Positions 1 to 10,339 of a stretch of DNA of 64,000 nucleotides are shown here, one piece after another. The position numbers and the translations under genes were made by a program. The notes under the pieces were generated by a model. It searched no databases. It was given only the letters and a program-made list of their open reading frames with translations, and was not told where the DNA came from. Each line of letters starts with the position of its first letter. The stretch's first letter is position 1. Source of the stretch: Sabethes cyaneus (Eukaryota > Arthropoda > Insecta > Diptera > Culicidae); NCBI RefSeq assembly GCF_943734655.1, contig NC_071354.1, positions 47,298,044 through 47,362,043 on the forward strand, in the 5' to 3' direction.

Positions 1-46
1 GATTCCTCCTTCCAATCTAGTGACAAAAAATGTAACAAAGTCTTAC
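1..46 (-). other. Start of next Shank intron
   Basis: GTAAGA follows the exon end at 47. Nothing else can be read in these bases. Confidence 0.8.
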
Positions 47-1315
47 CTCTGTTCCGGTACTGCTGTTACCGCTGCTGCTGTTGCCACTGCTGCTGGAGGT
101 GACGCTGGTGGTCCGATAGCCAACATTGCGAATATCCTGCGGGGATGCGTACAGCTTGGCGTTCGAGGCGGGCTTAAAGCTGGACATAATCTCCGAGTCC
201 TGAATTTTCGACTGCTGTTTGGCTTTCTGCTGGATGTGTTTCTGCAGTGCGGTGAGACACTCGTACTCGGAACCCCGGGAGATTTCCACCTTGACAACCT
301 GTCCGATGGGTGGCGGCGGTGGCGGGTGGTTTGGTGGTGGGAGATTCAGTCTTTGCATTGACATGTGTAGGCTGTGGACGTCGTCTTGAGATCGATGGCC
401 CTTGTGACCGACGGTGTTGAACCAGCTGGACGAGGGAGTAAGCGTTCCGGAACTGCCTGCCGACGAAACGGTTCCAGCCGTGGCAAGGTCCGGTGTGCTG
501 TGGAAGGTACGCTTCAAATCGGAACCGACCTGCGGGATTGGAATGGGACGACCTTTTAGCGTACCGATTTTGGAGGACTTTTTACGTTTCATTTCCGCGA
601 CGCTGGCATACACGATTGGTCCCTTCTGTGGAGAGGTGGGAGGTGTTGCGGCACTACTTTCAAAGCCAGACTGGAAACGAGAGCTGGACATCAGCATTGA
701 GCAACGATTTGCATCCGCACCCTGCTGTCGTTGGAATAATTCTTCCAGTTCCGCAGCCGTAATTCGACTAGAGGTGGGCCGCGCTTTGATACTTGCCGTT
801 CGAGGCTGTATCGGTGTTCCCGGTCCGCCCTGGGTTGGTGTACTGATAGCCGACTGGGACTGCTGGTGGATCGATTCGGCCGAAGTGGATTTGGTCTGGT
901 TGCCCAAATCATCGTCATCCTTCTCGCCGCCTCCCTCCAGCCCGGCGACCATCGATTTGGCACGAGCTCGTCCTACACTAAGTGTTGTCTTTGGATCGCG
1001 TCGCGGTGGCATCGGAGCCGGCAGTTTGCAACCTGCCAGTCCAGCCACGCCACCGTTCATCCGGCGCGGAAGCGTCGAACACTGACGAGATGAAACCGGT
1101 GTGCTCATACCGGAGCCGGAATGTTGGCTACCATCGCCACCGCCAACGCCGCCACCGGCGCCGATACCGGCGCTGGCACTCATCGCACTCTCCATCATTG
1201 AATTGACCAAGTTCTGCGGTAACGTGATGACCGTCATCGAAACCAGCGAGCCGGAGTTCCGAATCAGGTCGACCACGTGCTCGTGCGAGGCACACGTGAC
1301 GTCTTCGTTGTTAAT
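47..1315 (-). CDS. Shank: Shank exon: second half of PDZ and Ser/Gly/Pro-rich region
   Basis: Large exon of 1269 nt (423 codons, residues 572-994). It begins ATTAACAAC after ttccccccag and ends GGAACAGAG before GTAAGA. The first 40 residues finish the PDZ domain; HEHVVDLIRNSGS carries the alpha-B histidine expected of class I PDZ domains. Then follow a Gly/Ser run (GIGAGGGVGGGDGS), many Ser/Thr/Pro stretches, IVYASVAEMKRKKSSK (a family motif after PDZ), a proline cluster (PPPNHPPPPPP), a Lys/Gln helix (TALQKHIQQKAKQQSKIQ) and a Ser/Gly/Asn tail. Most of it is probably disordered, with phosphorylation and SH3/EVH1-binding potential. The exon ends in phase 0; the rest of the gene lies off the window. 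Plus-strand frames over this interval are GC-skew shadows. Confidence 0.95.
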
Positions 1316-1376
1316 CTGGGGGGAAAATACGAGCGTAAGTTTTATTTTCCGGTGGCTAGAATTGGTGAACACTTAC

Positions 1377-1578
1377 GGCAAGTAGAAAATCGCCCGGCTT
1401 CAGGCCGGCCATGTCGGCAACACCGCCCGGGTCGACGTCATCCAAGTACTGCAGAGCCGGACAGCGAGGCGACGGTTTTAGCTGCATCAGCGGGGAGGAC
1501 GCTTTGGCACCGCGAAGAATGAAACCGAAGCCTCGTTTTGCCCGGTGCAGGACCACGTTCCGTGGTTCACCGGTGACA
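1377..1578 (-). CDS. Shank: Shank exon: first half of PDZ domain
   Basis: Exon of 202 nt covering residues 504-571. It starts with T (completing GCT) after cgcttccag and ends CTT GCC before GTAAGT. It encodes VTGEPRNVVLHRAKRGFGF, ILRGAKASSPLMQLKPSP, PALQYLDDVDPGGVADMAG and LKPGDFLLA. GFGF is the carboxylate-binding loop in the form used by SHANK PDZ domains, which bind C-terminal class I ligands such as GKAP/SAPAP. The long beta2-beta3 insertion ending CPALQYLDDVD is typical of the family. Flanking introns are only 63 and 61 bp. Confidence 0.95.
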
Positions 1579-1641
1579 CTGGAAGCGTGAGTCATAAATT
1601 ATTATTTCTATTTAAAGATCTTAATAGTTTCATAATCTTAC

Positions 1642-2068
1642 GCCTTTTTCGTCCTGGGAGCTGTTTGACTGTTGTACTGCTGGGATTGCTGCTGGTTCTG
1701 CTGTTGCTGCTGTTCCGGCAGCTCGCTGTTTCCGGTGCTAATCACATACATATGATGGGGCGTAGAGGTCGATACATTGATAATACTTTTTTGCCGAAAC
1801 TGAACCTCCTGCACGCAGTGTGCAGGGAAGAAACCGGTTTTATTCGTCCCACGGACGAATCCTTCCAGCAGGCCGCAATCCGTCGAACCGACCACTTCAA
1901 TAACGTCACCCGGCTGGATGTTGATGTGACCGGACAGTCCCGCATCGTAGCCTTCCATGCAGACCACGGTCGTGCTGGGATGACCGATCGAGCAGGCTGC
2001 ACTATCCGAATTGGTGCCAACACCGGACGAATCGCTGATGATGTCGCTGGTGTCGCCGAGGCTCTTGT
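1642..2068 (-). CDS. Shank: Shank exon: SH3 domain and Gln-rich linker
   Basis: Exon of 427 nt covering residues 362-503. The acceptor (tcaaacag at 2069-2076) is the first AG after a long pyrimidine tract near 2100-2130, which decides the start. The exon encodes KSLGDTSDIISDSS, then an SH3 domain from about TTVVCMEGYDAG through QPGDVIEVVG and GFFPAHCVQEVQF, then a glutamine run (EQQQQQNQQQSQQ) and RTKK. The usual SH3 specificity-pocket tryptophan is absent: the position reads GLLEGF where vertebrate SHANKs have GFWEG. The donor is AAGGC before GTAAGA, leaving phase 2. A 63-bp intron follows. Confidence 0.92.
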
Positions 2069-2652
2069 CTGTTTGACGCCCAGATAACCAGAGTGAACCG
2101 GCGTAGGAGAAAAAGAAAAGAGTAGAAATAAACATGAGAGTCACTGTCGCCTACGCCTCCCTTGGGAGCAGTTAATTGATGGGCACGTGGCCTGCCTGTC
2201 GACATGGCGAAGTAGTCCTATTAAGAGTCTAATTTATTGAGAGTTTCAAGCGCTGGCTGGGACACGCGATGTCGACAAGGCACCACACTCCTCCATTGTT
2301 TACAGTTTTCCTTTTTACTTTAATAGCTGCATGATGTTTAAATGTATGATTGATATTTTAATGCAAACAACCAGTGTATGATTTTGTTAGAAAAAAATAA
2401 ACACATTCATATAAAATGCTTGGTTATTAGTAATACATACAAGTTGAGCATACACTTAACGAATCATGCACTAGTACACTTTCCAATGCAAAATTTGGAC
2501 TAACATTACTAGCTTTTTATTTTTTAATTTTTTTTTTTTGATTTGTTACCCTGCTCCGAGATCGAGAACGACCGCGCACGGACCTTAACGGAGAAGAAAC
2601 CTACGGTTCTAGTTCTAGAGGCTAGAGACTACACGCTAAGTGAATACATTAC
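2069..2652 (-). other. Shank intron, 584 bp
   Basis: AT-rich intron with a poly-T run near 2520-2540 and a pyrimidine tract on the minus strand at about 2100-2130 just before the acceptor. I see no gene or repeat family in it. Confidence 0.75.
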
Positions 2653-2847
2653 CGGTAACGATGCTGATATCATCCTCGTGGCTCCGATGGCTGGACGATC
2701 CCTCCGACAGGCTGGAGCTGGCCGAGCTGAAGGGATGTTCGGACGGACAGGGCGACGGCGGACCGCCGTAAATGCGCGACAAGGTTGAGCCCCAACCGAG
2801 CCCGGAACGGCGCCGTGGGTTGTAGCGGGGTGGACCGCGGAACGGGA
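2653..2847 (-). CDS. Shank: Shank exon: post-ankyrin PRYNPRRR segment, Ser-rich linker
   Basis: Exon of 195 nt starting with TC after ...ctctacgcag and ending GTTACCG before GTAATG. After the junction valine it reads PFRGPPRYNPRRR, the conserved segment following SHANK ankyrin repeats, then GLGWGSTLSRIYGGPP, SPCPSEHPFSSASSSLSEG and SSSHRSHEDDISIVT. The serine-rich part is probably a flexible linker to the SH3 domain. The frame is not open beyond the splice sites and overlaps longer spurious frames, so it had to be found from phase and motif. The last G pairs with AC of the next exon to give Asp. The acceptor and motif are convincing; the donor is a reasonable but not perfect match. Confidence 0.88.
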
Positions 2848-3892
2848 CTGCGTAGAGAATAGTTTTGGGATGGGTGGGTTTGATGGATCGTTCTTCTGTT
2901 TTTTTTTTTGTGGGGGGGTTTGCGTGTCGCAGTTAAAGTGCAACAGCAGCAACGCAACGGTGTCATAGAATAGTGTTCAATCATCATCATCATCTCTTCC
3001 AAGCAATTATCGTCATCATCATTATAATCAGAATCCTAACGTATTGTGTTTGCAACATTTAATAGCCCAAACGCTCTATGGTTTGGCTGGTAGTGAATTG
3101 GTGCGACTTGTAATCAGTGTGAAGTGAAACGCAAGCCGGAAAGTACACGTGACTGCACTAAGCTAATCAAGTAGCTGTTTTCGCACAGTCTCCGTGCCAC
3201 TTGCCACATGGTACGGTGTGTATGGCGATTACTTTTATCGATACATTAAACAGAATGCCCTTTGGGTTGGAATGATCAACGAATGAATAGAAACAAACCA
3301 CCAATGAACTTGTGTTGAAGAAGAATGAAATCCTGAGCCAGATAAGCTCATCAGAATTTGCTAGAAAAATCCGTTGACTGCTTACGACATCATTTGCCGA
3401 ACTGGCAATTGTATAAACGAGAATATATATGAATTAATAGCTAAACTGCTGTATGGTATGCTTGAGAGCAATAAAATAATGACCTCATAAAACGACACTA
3501 ATACGTGCTTTTACACAGAACGTGCACCTTTTAATAGTTCTACTATTCATTGTGTGTTTCTATACCGAACTATAGGTATTTGAAAAAGTTTTCTGAATTT
3601 TATTTCTTGTGTGAGAAGAAACTGTGAGGCAGGGGGCATAATAGATAGTAAACCGGATCGAAACAGGCATGCTTAATTTGTTCTTGAAAAGTGAAAAATA
3701 AGATGTCAAACAGAAAACCATAAACAAAGCGTAATTGTTGGAACGGGACAGGATGAACTTAGTAAAATTTCCTAATGGGGTAGTAATGGAGTATTAAATT
3801 CCGCAGTTCTGACATTTACTGGCAGTGGCGAGGAACGTGCTGCTCGAGCCAAAGATGCTGAGTACCATTGATTTTTTCCGAAAAGATCGCTA

Positions 3893-4095
3893 GTGACAAA
3901 TTTGATGCAATTTATTTCTCGCTATATGGAAAGCTTGAACTCTAACCTTCAAACCGATACTATCTATCTAGACCCGAAAGCTGATTTCGACAGTTTAGGC
4001 CACAGGATACTGATAAGAAAAATGAAGCGACTGGGTGTATTACGGACGCCATCTGCTGGTTTAGATTTTACATAACGAAACGCAGTTTATGTGTC
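3893..4095 (+). mobile_element. LINE reverse transcriptase fragment
   Basis: Plus-strand translation gives QTDTIYLDPKADFDSLGHRI then KMKRLGVLRT, corresponding to the RT palm region (QTDVIYTDLKAAFD..., HRILLAKL) of Jockey/CR1-like non-LTR retrotransposons. In another frame it continues into a RSLCVKVGSTVS-like stretch. It stops abruptly where a minus-strand LINE begins, and RT sequence on the same strand resumes at 5836. It is a dead relic. Confidence 0.65.
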
Positions 4096-4097
4096 AA

Positions 4098-5835
4098 AGT
4101 AGGATCTACTGTTTCGTTTTATTTTTATTTATTTATTTTTATTCAACATCAACAGACTACAGTTGTCCTAATGATGGTTTCTTATACTATTATTCAAAAA
4201 ATTACAAATATACACAGATTTTCTTAAACGTCATTGATAGAGAAAAACACAGAAAAGTTTGCGGCGGATAGTTTCAAGTGACAGATTAAAATCAAAGACA
4301 ACTCTATTGAAGACTCGCTGTACTCCGGTCATAGCACTGTTTTGTCCATAGTTGGTGCGTTGAAATGGTATAAATCGTACCCAAAATAGCAGGACAATCG
4401 ATTCTTCCCTGCAACATATCAGCAGCAAACAAAGCTCTTGCGACGTTCCTTCGCACCTAAAGTGTCTCCAAATGGATCAACCGGCATCGTTTCTCGGAAC
4501 TCGACAATCGGAACGGATCTCACCAAGGTAGATGACGGAGCGCAAACGTAAGAAGCGGCGTTGAATCGACTCAATCCTGGCCATACCCTTTTTGGTAATG
4601 GACAATGGAACCAGTATAATGCCTTGAAACAATACACGTTGGTGAAGCCTTTAGCGATGCGGAAGATGAATCCTAGAGTTCTGGATGCTTTGCCCACAAT
4701 GTAGGAAATGTGTCGTCTAAACGATAAACGACTGTCCAAGATAAAGCCGAGATCCTTCACTTGGTCGACAAGTTGGATTACAGTACCATCTAGCTTGTAG
4801 TTGAAAATCACTGGCTGACGGATTCGGGCGAAAGAAATAATGGGGCATTTTTCAGGATTCTCGAGCATGCAGTTAAAGTTACACCAATCCATAAAGGTGT
4901 CAAGCTCTCGTTGAAGACGGATTGCATCGACATTGGAGCGAATCTTCAAATAAATCTTCAGGTCATCGGCATAGCATAAACGAGCGCCTTTAAGAACGTG
5001 GTTGACATTATTGAAATATAGCAGGAAGATTAACGGTCACAAATGACTGCCTTAAAAAAACAAAACGCGATACCATCTGGGTCGGCTTTAGTCGAAGATT
5101 TTAACGTTGAGGCGGCTCTAGAGATCATTGTTTCGTCGATGTTAAGAGAACCCAGCATATTCGCAGTCATTAGCGGAACATTGTTGGCAGCCTGAATAAC
5201 GTGGTCGTCTGGGATCACTTCATCGCAAAACGTTCGCCCGAGTTTATCAGCAAATAGTTGACTGATATACTGAGGATTCGAAGCAACCTCACCATTCAGG
5301 GTCAAGGTTGAGGGAAGGCCCAATTCTTTATGCTGATCGCTAACATACTTCCAGAAAGTTTTCGGTTTCAACTTCAGATTACGCTGAATTCTGCATACGT
5401 GTCGTCTATAGCATTCCCGGCTGGTTCGTTTGTATACATCGTTCAATCTTATGTTATACCCACGCAGCGAAAGGGTGCGAAGCTTGGAGTATGTCCTAAG
5501 CGCTGCTCTTTTTTCCGTTTTTAGAATAAGAAGCTCGCGGGTCAACCAAGGTTTACTGTTTGGCGAATGTACTATCTTAGGTACATGACGATCGATTGTG
5601 TGCCCAATTATGTGTGAAAGAGTCTAGGCTGCGTTGTCGGTATCGTTTCCGTCGAGAACATCAATCCAGTCGATAGTGGCAAAGAATTCGGCAATGCTAT
5701 GGTGATCAGCATTCCGAAAGTCCGAAAGTTTCCAACTGCTTCTGCAATCGTTCTAGAGTCCCGCAAGGCAAAAACTTGGGCCCGCCTAATTTCTTTGTTA
5801 GATTGAGCAACGTTGCGCTTTTGCTTGACTATCAT
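4098..5835 (-). mobile_element. Non-LTR retrotransposon (Jockey-like), internally deleted
   Basis: Minus strand. From its 5' side (about 5835) it encodes the region between endonuclease and RT (TRELLILKTEKRAALRTYSK, HVCRIQRNLKLKPKTFWKYV, STKADPDGI). It then jumps over the first half of RT straight to LIFLLYFNNVNHV, CYADDLKIY, DQVKDLGFILDSRLSFRRHI and KASRTLGFIFRIAKGF. The YADD catalytic motif near 4970 is intact, but about 100 residues of RT core and parts of the N-terminus are missing, and the pieces lie in different frames. The low-coordinate end is A-rich on the minus strand (AAATA-type repeats at about 4110-4145), as expected of a 3' tail. Non-functional. Confidence 0.85.
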
Positions 5836-6335
5836 TTACTTTATGCTGACGATCCTAAAACCTTTGAAATTATCACGTGCCAAAGCGATTGGGTGGAACT
5901 ACAGGCATACTTGAATATCTTTGTGAACTGATGTGCAACTGTGAACTGACGTTAAGTATAGACAAGTGCAATTCACCAAAAGCATGCGCCAATCGAATAT
6001 AATTACATAATTTCGGGCCACTGCACTGCCTCCTCCGTGTAATGTGTGTCAAAGACCTGGGTATGCTACTAGACAACGAGCTAACATTCAGGAACCACCA
6101 TAAATGTATCATTTCAAGAGCTAACCGCCCACTAGGATTTATTTTCAAAATTACCGGCGAGTTTCGCGATCCTCTGTGCCCTAAATCGATCTTATTTTCA
6201 ACCTTTGAAGTTGAGCAAAATAACCAAGTATTATTTCAACTGCATCACAGAGCAGTTCCACGTTATGTGGAAAACCAAGCGATTCAATCGTTAGTCTGTG
6301 TCCACTCCCAGTTTCCCATTTGGAAGAAAAGTTAA
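5836..6335 (+). mobile_element. LINE RT fragment, continuation on plus strand
   Basis: Plus strand reads HLLYADDPKTFEIIT, then after frame breaks VKDLGMLLDNELTFRNHH and NRPLGFIFKITGEF, the YADD and post-YADD blocks of a Jockey-like RT. It may be the downstream part of the fragment at 3893-4095, split by the minus-strand element, although about 50 RT residues between them are missing. Confidence 0.7.
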
Positions 6336-6344
6336 AGTTTTACT

Positions 6345-6440
6345 ATCAGATCATCCTGATCGATTTGGTTTATAGCGGTCATAATAAAATATCCGATATA
6401 ATTTATCATAAATATAAGAGGCTTATGTCTGTCGCCAAAA
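6345..6440 (-). repeat. Short repeat, first of two copies
   Basis: The stretch around GATTTGGTTTATAGCGGTC matches GATTTGGTTTATAGCGATC near 8985. Both encode GYFI(M/L)(T/I)AINQI on the minus strand. It probably belongs to the untranslated part of an interspersed repeat. Confidence 0.5.
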
Positions 6441-6701
6441 CAAGGGGCGCGATATGTAATTTTGTGGTAATAATCACCCACATTACATAGCGTTAGCGTT
6501 ACATAGCGTACCTCCAAGCTCTCAATTAGACGCGAGGCGACGCGCGGGCGTTACAGCTAGTATTTATATAAGAGGCTTATGTCTGTACCGAAAATCAGGT
6601 CTCTGACAGGACGTCATAAGAGGCTTAACGGTAGCTAAAAACAGGTCCCTGACATGACGTCATGCTTTCGTAGCAATGGTTTGTATTCTCAGTCACCTCA
6701 C

Positions 6702-7414
6702 CTGTCGACTGCTGGACTGCTCGATTGCTCAACTGGTTGACTAGACTGCTCGACTGGACTGGTCGATTAGACTGCTCGATTTGATTGCTCGTGTTAACTG
6801 CTTACAGGAACTGCTCGACTGAACTGTTCGATTCGACTGCTCGACTGGACTGCTTGACTGGACAGCATGATTCATCTGCTTGACTAGACTGCTCGACTCA
6901 ATTGTTCGATTTGACGCTCGACTAAACTGCTCGATTCCAGTGCTCGACTGGACTACTCGATTTAATTGCTCGACTCAACTGACAGCTTGATTCAACAGCT
7001 TGACTAGACTGCTCGACTTAAATTCTCAAATTAGCCGCTCGACTCAGCTACTTGATTTAACGACAGCTCGACTCAACTGCTCGAATAAACTGTTCGACTA
7101 AACTACTCGACTCAACTGCTCGACTCGACTGCTCATATGAACTGCTCAACTCGACTGCTCGAATGAACTGTTCGACTTAACCACTTGACCCGACTACTTG
7201 ACTAAACCATTCAATTCGACTGCTCGACTCAAGTGTTCGACTAGACTACTCGACTTAACTGCTCGACCGGACTGCTTGCCTGAACAGCTTGATTTAACTG
7301 CTGGACTAGACTGCTCGATTTGTCCGCTCGGCTTGACTGTTCGACTCGACTGCTCGACCCAACTGCTTGACTCGATTGCTTGATTCGACTGCTCTACTCG
7401 CCTGCTCAACTCGA
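6702..7414. repeat. 13-bp minisatellite, about 55 copies
   Basis: Tandem array with a 13-bp consensus close to ACTGCTCGACTCG. In the right half (7090-7414) consecutive 13-mers can be read without a break (actgctcgactca, actgctcgactcg, actgctcatatga, and so on), each with 1-4 changes. The left half has more indels. Because 13 is not a multiple of 3, the open frames across it on both strands carry no conserved protein repeat and should be ignored. Confidence 0.9.
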
Positions 7415-7432
7415 TTATTGTTTGTCGCGATA

Positions 7433-7667
7433 TCATATGGTCGGTGTTAAATCAGACCGGACCAAGTCGCAAAATTTAAAAAAATGAGTTAATGATAGCA
7501 AACGACCAAGAATTTTCTTAGCAACATTTTACTTTAATCAGACTGCATAAATGTTGCAAACAGCCAGAGTTAGAAGATGATTTCGAATGCAGCAAACTTT
7601 GAATGCGTTTTTCTCGAAGTCAGAATTTTGCCACTCGGTTCTGTCTGACTTAACACCGATCATATGA
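7433..7667. mobile_element. MITE with about 40-bp terminal inverted repeats
   Basis: The left end (from TCATATGGTCGGTGTTAA) and the reverse complement of the right end (TCATATGATCGGTGTTAAG) match over about 40 bp with a few mismatches; the arms end at GCAAAA on the inner side. The total is about 235 bp with no coding capacity. CATATG at both outer ends could be a target duplication or part of the repeat. It directly abuts the 13-bp minisatellite. Confidence 0.75.
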
Positions 7668-8554
7668 ATCGGTTTGCGGCAGACAGTAGACGGTTCAGTG
7701 CCACTCACACAAAAGTGCCATATTACCCGCCTATAGAATCAGCACAGTGGAGTGGAGATAATGTTTTTATTCAGTTATTGTGCGCGCATTCCCTTACTGG
7801 ACACGACGGCTGAAACAGTCGTGTTTCGAACCATCCTAAAAACAGTCGTTTTTAGCTTTTGACAGATAAACTGTCAAATTGTATCATCAGCGCTGTTTCA
7901 CCATTGGAACCAATCGAGTAAAGTAAATAAACCTAGCAATAACCGTTTTTTTCAGAAGAAATGTAACGAAATTCAGCAAAAAATGAATTTGCATTTTCAA
8001 AGCCGGTTTGCCGAAATTTCATAGTCAATGAAGCGTAGTGTATCCTTTATTATCAGAAGAATGTTTAGACGGTTGTTTAGTCGTTTGTGACAAAGCAATA
8101 ACGTTCGTATACGAAAGCAATTTTTTAAAACGTTTTTGTATTATTAGCACGAAGTCACGAAAAAGGTTACGACAGAAACGCAATAAGCCTGTGTTGCCAG
8201 TTATAGCGATAAAACATAACGAAGTGTGTTGCCAATTTAATTAATATTTTACCTTTGGAACGTTTGAAACAGTAACTGAACTGTCCTTGGAATCCAACGA
8301 TCAAGTAAGGGCACAATAAAACGACCATAAAAACTATTTGTTTCAGTTTCCGGTTATGACTCTTTTATGTACAATATCTTAAAGCTATATTATGCAATAT
8401 AAGAACTCAAAGAATTAATACAAAGATAAAACATCTTCGCAAACACTGGCCAATGGAATGTATCCGCAGTTTTCTGAATTCTGAACAGACATTTATATTT
8501 TTCAGATCGTTAGATTCGGGTTCAACTAGTAATTAATAATTAGTCAGCCGTTTC

Positions 8555-8720
8555 TATAGTTGTGCAGCATATGCGCATTAAATTTTATCGTGCCATATTC
8601 TTATGATAGTTGGGTAAAATTAACGCGCTATCGAAATTTTGCAATTTTTGAAAAAATAGTTGTAATATAATAAATATACTTAACTTTTCAATCTTAATTT
8701 CTAATCAAAACATTCTAGGT
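8555..8720. repeat. Interspersed repeat, copy 1 of a direct pair
   Basis: The block with GCAGCATATGCGCATTAAAT, then ATCGTGCCATATTCTTATGA and GAAATTTTGCAATTTTTGAAA is repeated in the same orientation at 9055-9200 with about 75-80% identity by eye. No coding capacity. Confidence 0.6.
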
Positions 8721-8959
8721 GCTTCCTGTGATATGAAAACCAATTAATAATAACTTTCCTTCTGCAGCTCACACTTTGCAATAAATCTGTTATAGAATCA
8801 GGTTATAAGCTCAAGTAGTCGTATCACGCTCTGCCGAAAGCAGCAATAACGCCGGTTAACCTTTCGCTGCTTGACAGCCATCGCCATAATTTAAAAAAGC
8901 TTTTCACTTTTCTCTTTTCTGGCAAAAGCTAAATAAGTTTAACAAAAGCTAAATAAGTT

Positions 8960-9200
8960 TAAATATGACAAATCGTTCTGAACGATTTGGTTTATAGCGA
9001 TCAGAATAAAATATCCCATAGAATATTTGTTAAATTTTAAGCAATTTCGTTGGTTTGCAGCATGTGCCCATTTAATTTCATCGTGCATATTGATATGATA
9101 GGTCGATAAAATCAGCACGCCACTGAAATTTTGCAATTTTCAAAAACTAGTTGTTTTGCCAAATTGAAAATATTCAGTTAGTCAATCTCAATTTCAAAAT
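8960..9200. repeat. Interspersed repeat, copy 2 of a direct pair
   Basis: Second copy of the repeat at 8555-8720. It is preceded by the GATTTGGTTTATAGCGATC block also present near 6360, so both sub-blocks probably come from one family. Confidence 0.6.
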
Positions 9201-9651
9201 ATTAGAATATGGCAATATGGCTTCGCATAAAAAATGATTTTGGTTTTGAACTTTGGTATTCTTCATAATAGCAGCAAAAAAACTGTTTGGTCGGGGTGTT
9301 ACCGTTTTAATAGCTGTATAAAACTAACAGACCGCAATATAGCCGCGATAAGATCAATTTTGATTGTTGCGCCATTTTGTATTGCTACGCCACACTCTTG
9401 GTAAGTTTATAAGAGACGAGGTGCAACCAACAAGTTTTAACGTGGTAATATAAGCAACCACAATAAATTTGCTTTATTAACAGTTTTATTACGGGTTTCT
9501 AGCTAGCTATAAGTGTGTTTGGACTCGTATCTTCTTGGTATTGCGTAATACCACAATAAACTCAGAGGTAATGATTATTACCGCAATAAAATAGAATTAT
9601 TACTTGAGAAGTAAGCGCAATAAGATCAATGTTGTATAAGTACACCATATT

Positions 9652-10089
9652 CTATTGCTGTTTGTCTATTGGTGTGAGTCTGTTTCGACTTATACCAACT
9701 TGGTATTGCGTAATTAATACCGCAACCGTTATAAAACTCAAGTAAAACCTATAAGCTTTAGAATTAGAATTAGAATTAGAATTAGAAGCTTTAGTTGTCA
9801 CGAATGGCTTTGAAAACATTCCGCACTCACAAATCGCTTGCCAAAACATCTTTTTTGTCGAATTTTTTGCATAAAAATAGATAAAACTTTTGTAATCGCG
9901 AACGATATAGAATTGCTCACTAGGAAGAGTTTTGTAGTCAAATTTCACATAAATTTTATCACCCAAAATTACGCACACCGATCTTCTACACAGTAGGTTT
10001 TTTGTATAATTTACAGGTATTTCGTTCAGTTCATTTCTTGCTTCGGCACGGTCGATGTTACTCTTCGGTGTTCCCCATTTTATGGTCAC
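9652..10089 (-). pseudogene. Tc1/mariner (DD37E-like) transposase remnant
   Basis: Open frame of 145 codons on the minus strand. Residues about 38-80 (RRSVCVILGDKIYVKFDYKT, LPSEQFYI) and the KMFWQAICECGMFSKPFVTT block match the first half of the catalytic core of mosquito DD37E mariner-like transposases; GD before KIYVKFD sits at the first catalytic Asp. It then runs into a hexanucleotide expansion (AGAATT x5, read as SNSNSNSN) and unrelated sequence, so the second Asp and Glu are missing. No terminal repeats were found. Truncated and inactive. Confidence 0.75.
9757..9787. repeat. (AGAATT)n microsatellite, about 5 units
   Basis: Perfect hexanucleotide repeat inside the mariner remnant, flanked on both sides by copies of AAGCTTTAG. 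Confidence 0.85.
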
Positions 10090-10339
10090 ATCTCAATCCT
10101 CCCAAAACACACTTCTTACGGACGAAAGTCTGTCCAACTTTCTGGTTCAGATTTTGAGCACAAGGGCTTTGTGTCCAGATTTTTTTTTCGTACGGAACGC
10201 ACATCAGAAAGTATAATGGAAACCAGCACAGTCGAGCATCGCTGTTTCGTCGATGCTACAATCAGTTCCTGCCAGCAGAGCCGTTTTGTTTCTGTGCTTG
10301 GTACCGGTGATGATGGTTTGCAACTAACAACCATCGTGA

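Noticed and set aside
414..1085. 223-codon plus-strand frame
   Set aside because: Antisense to the large Shank exon 47-1315, where the minus-strand frame has the family motifs and correct splice sites.
1545..2087. 180-codon plus-strand frame
   Set aside because: Antisense to the SH3-coding exon and its flanking introns.
6702..7414. CRISPR-like regular repeat array
   Set aside because: 13-bp units are directly tandem with no unique spacers, in an animal gene intron; it is a minisatellite.
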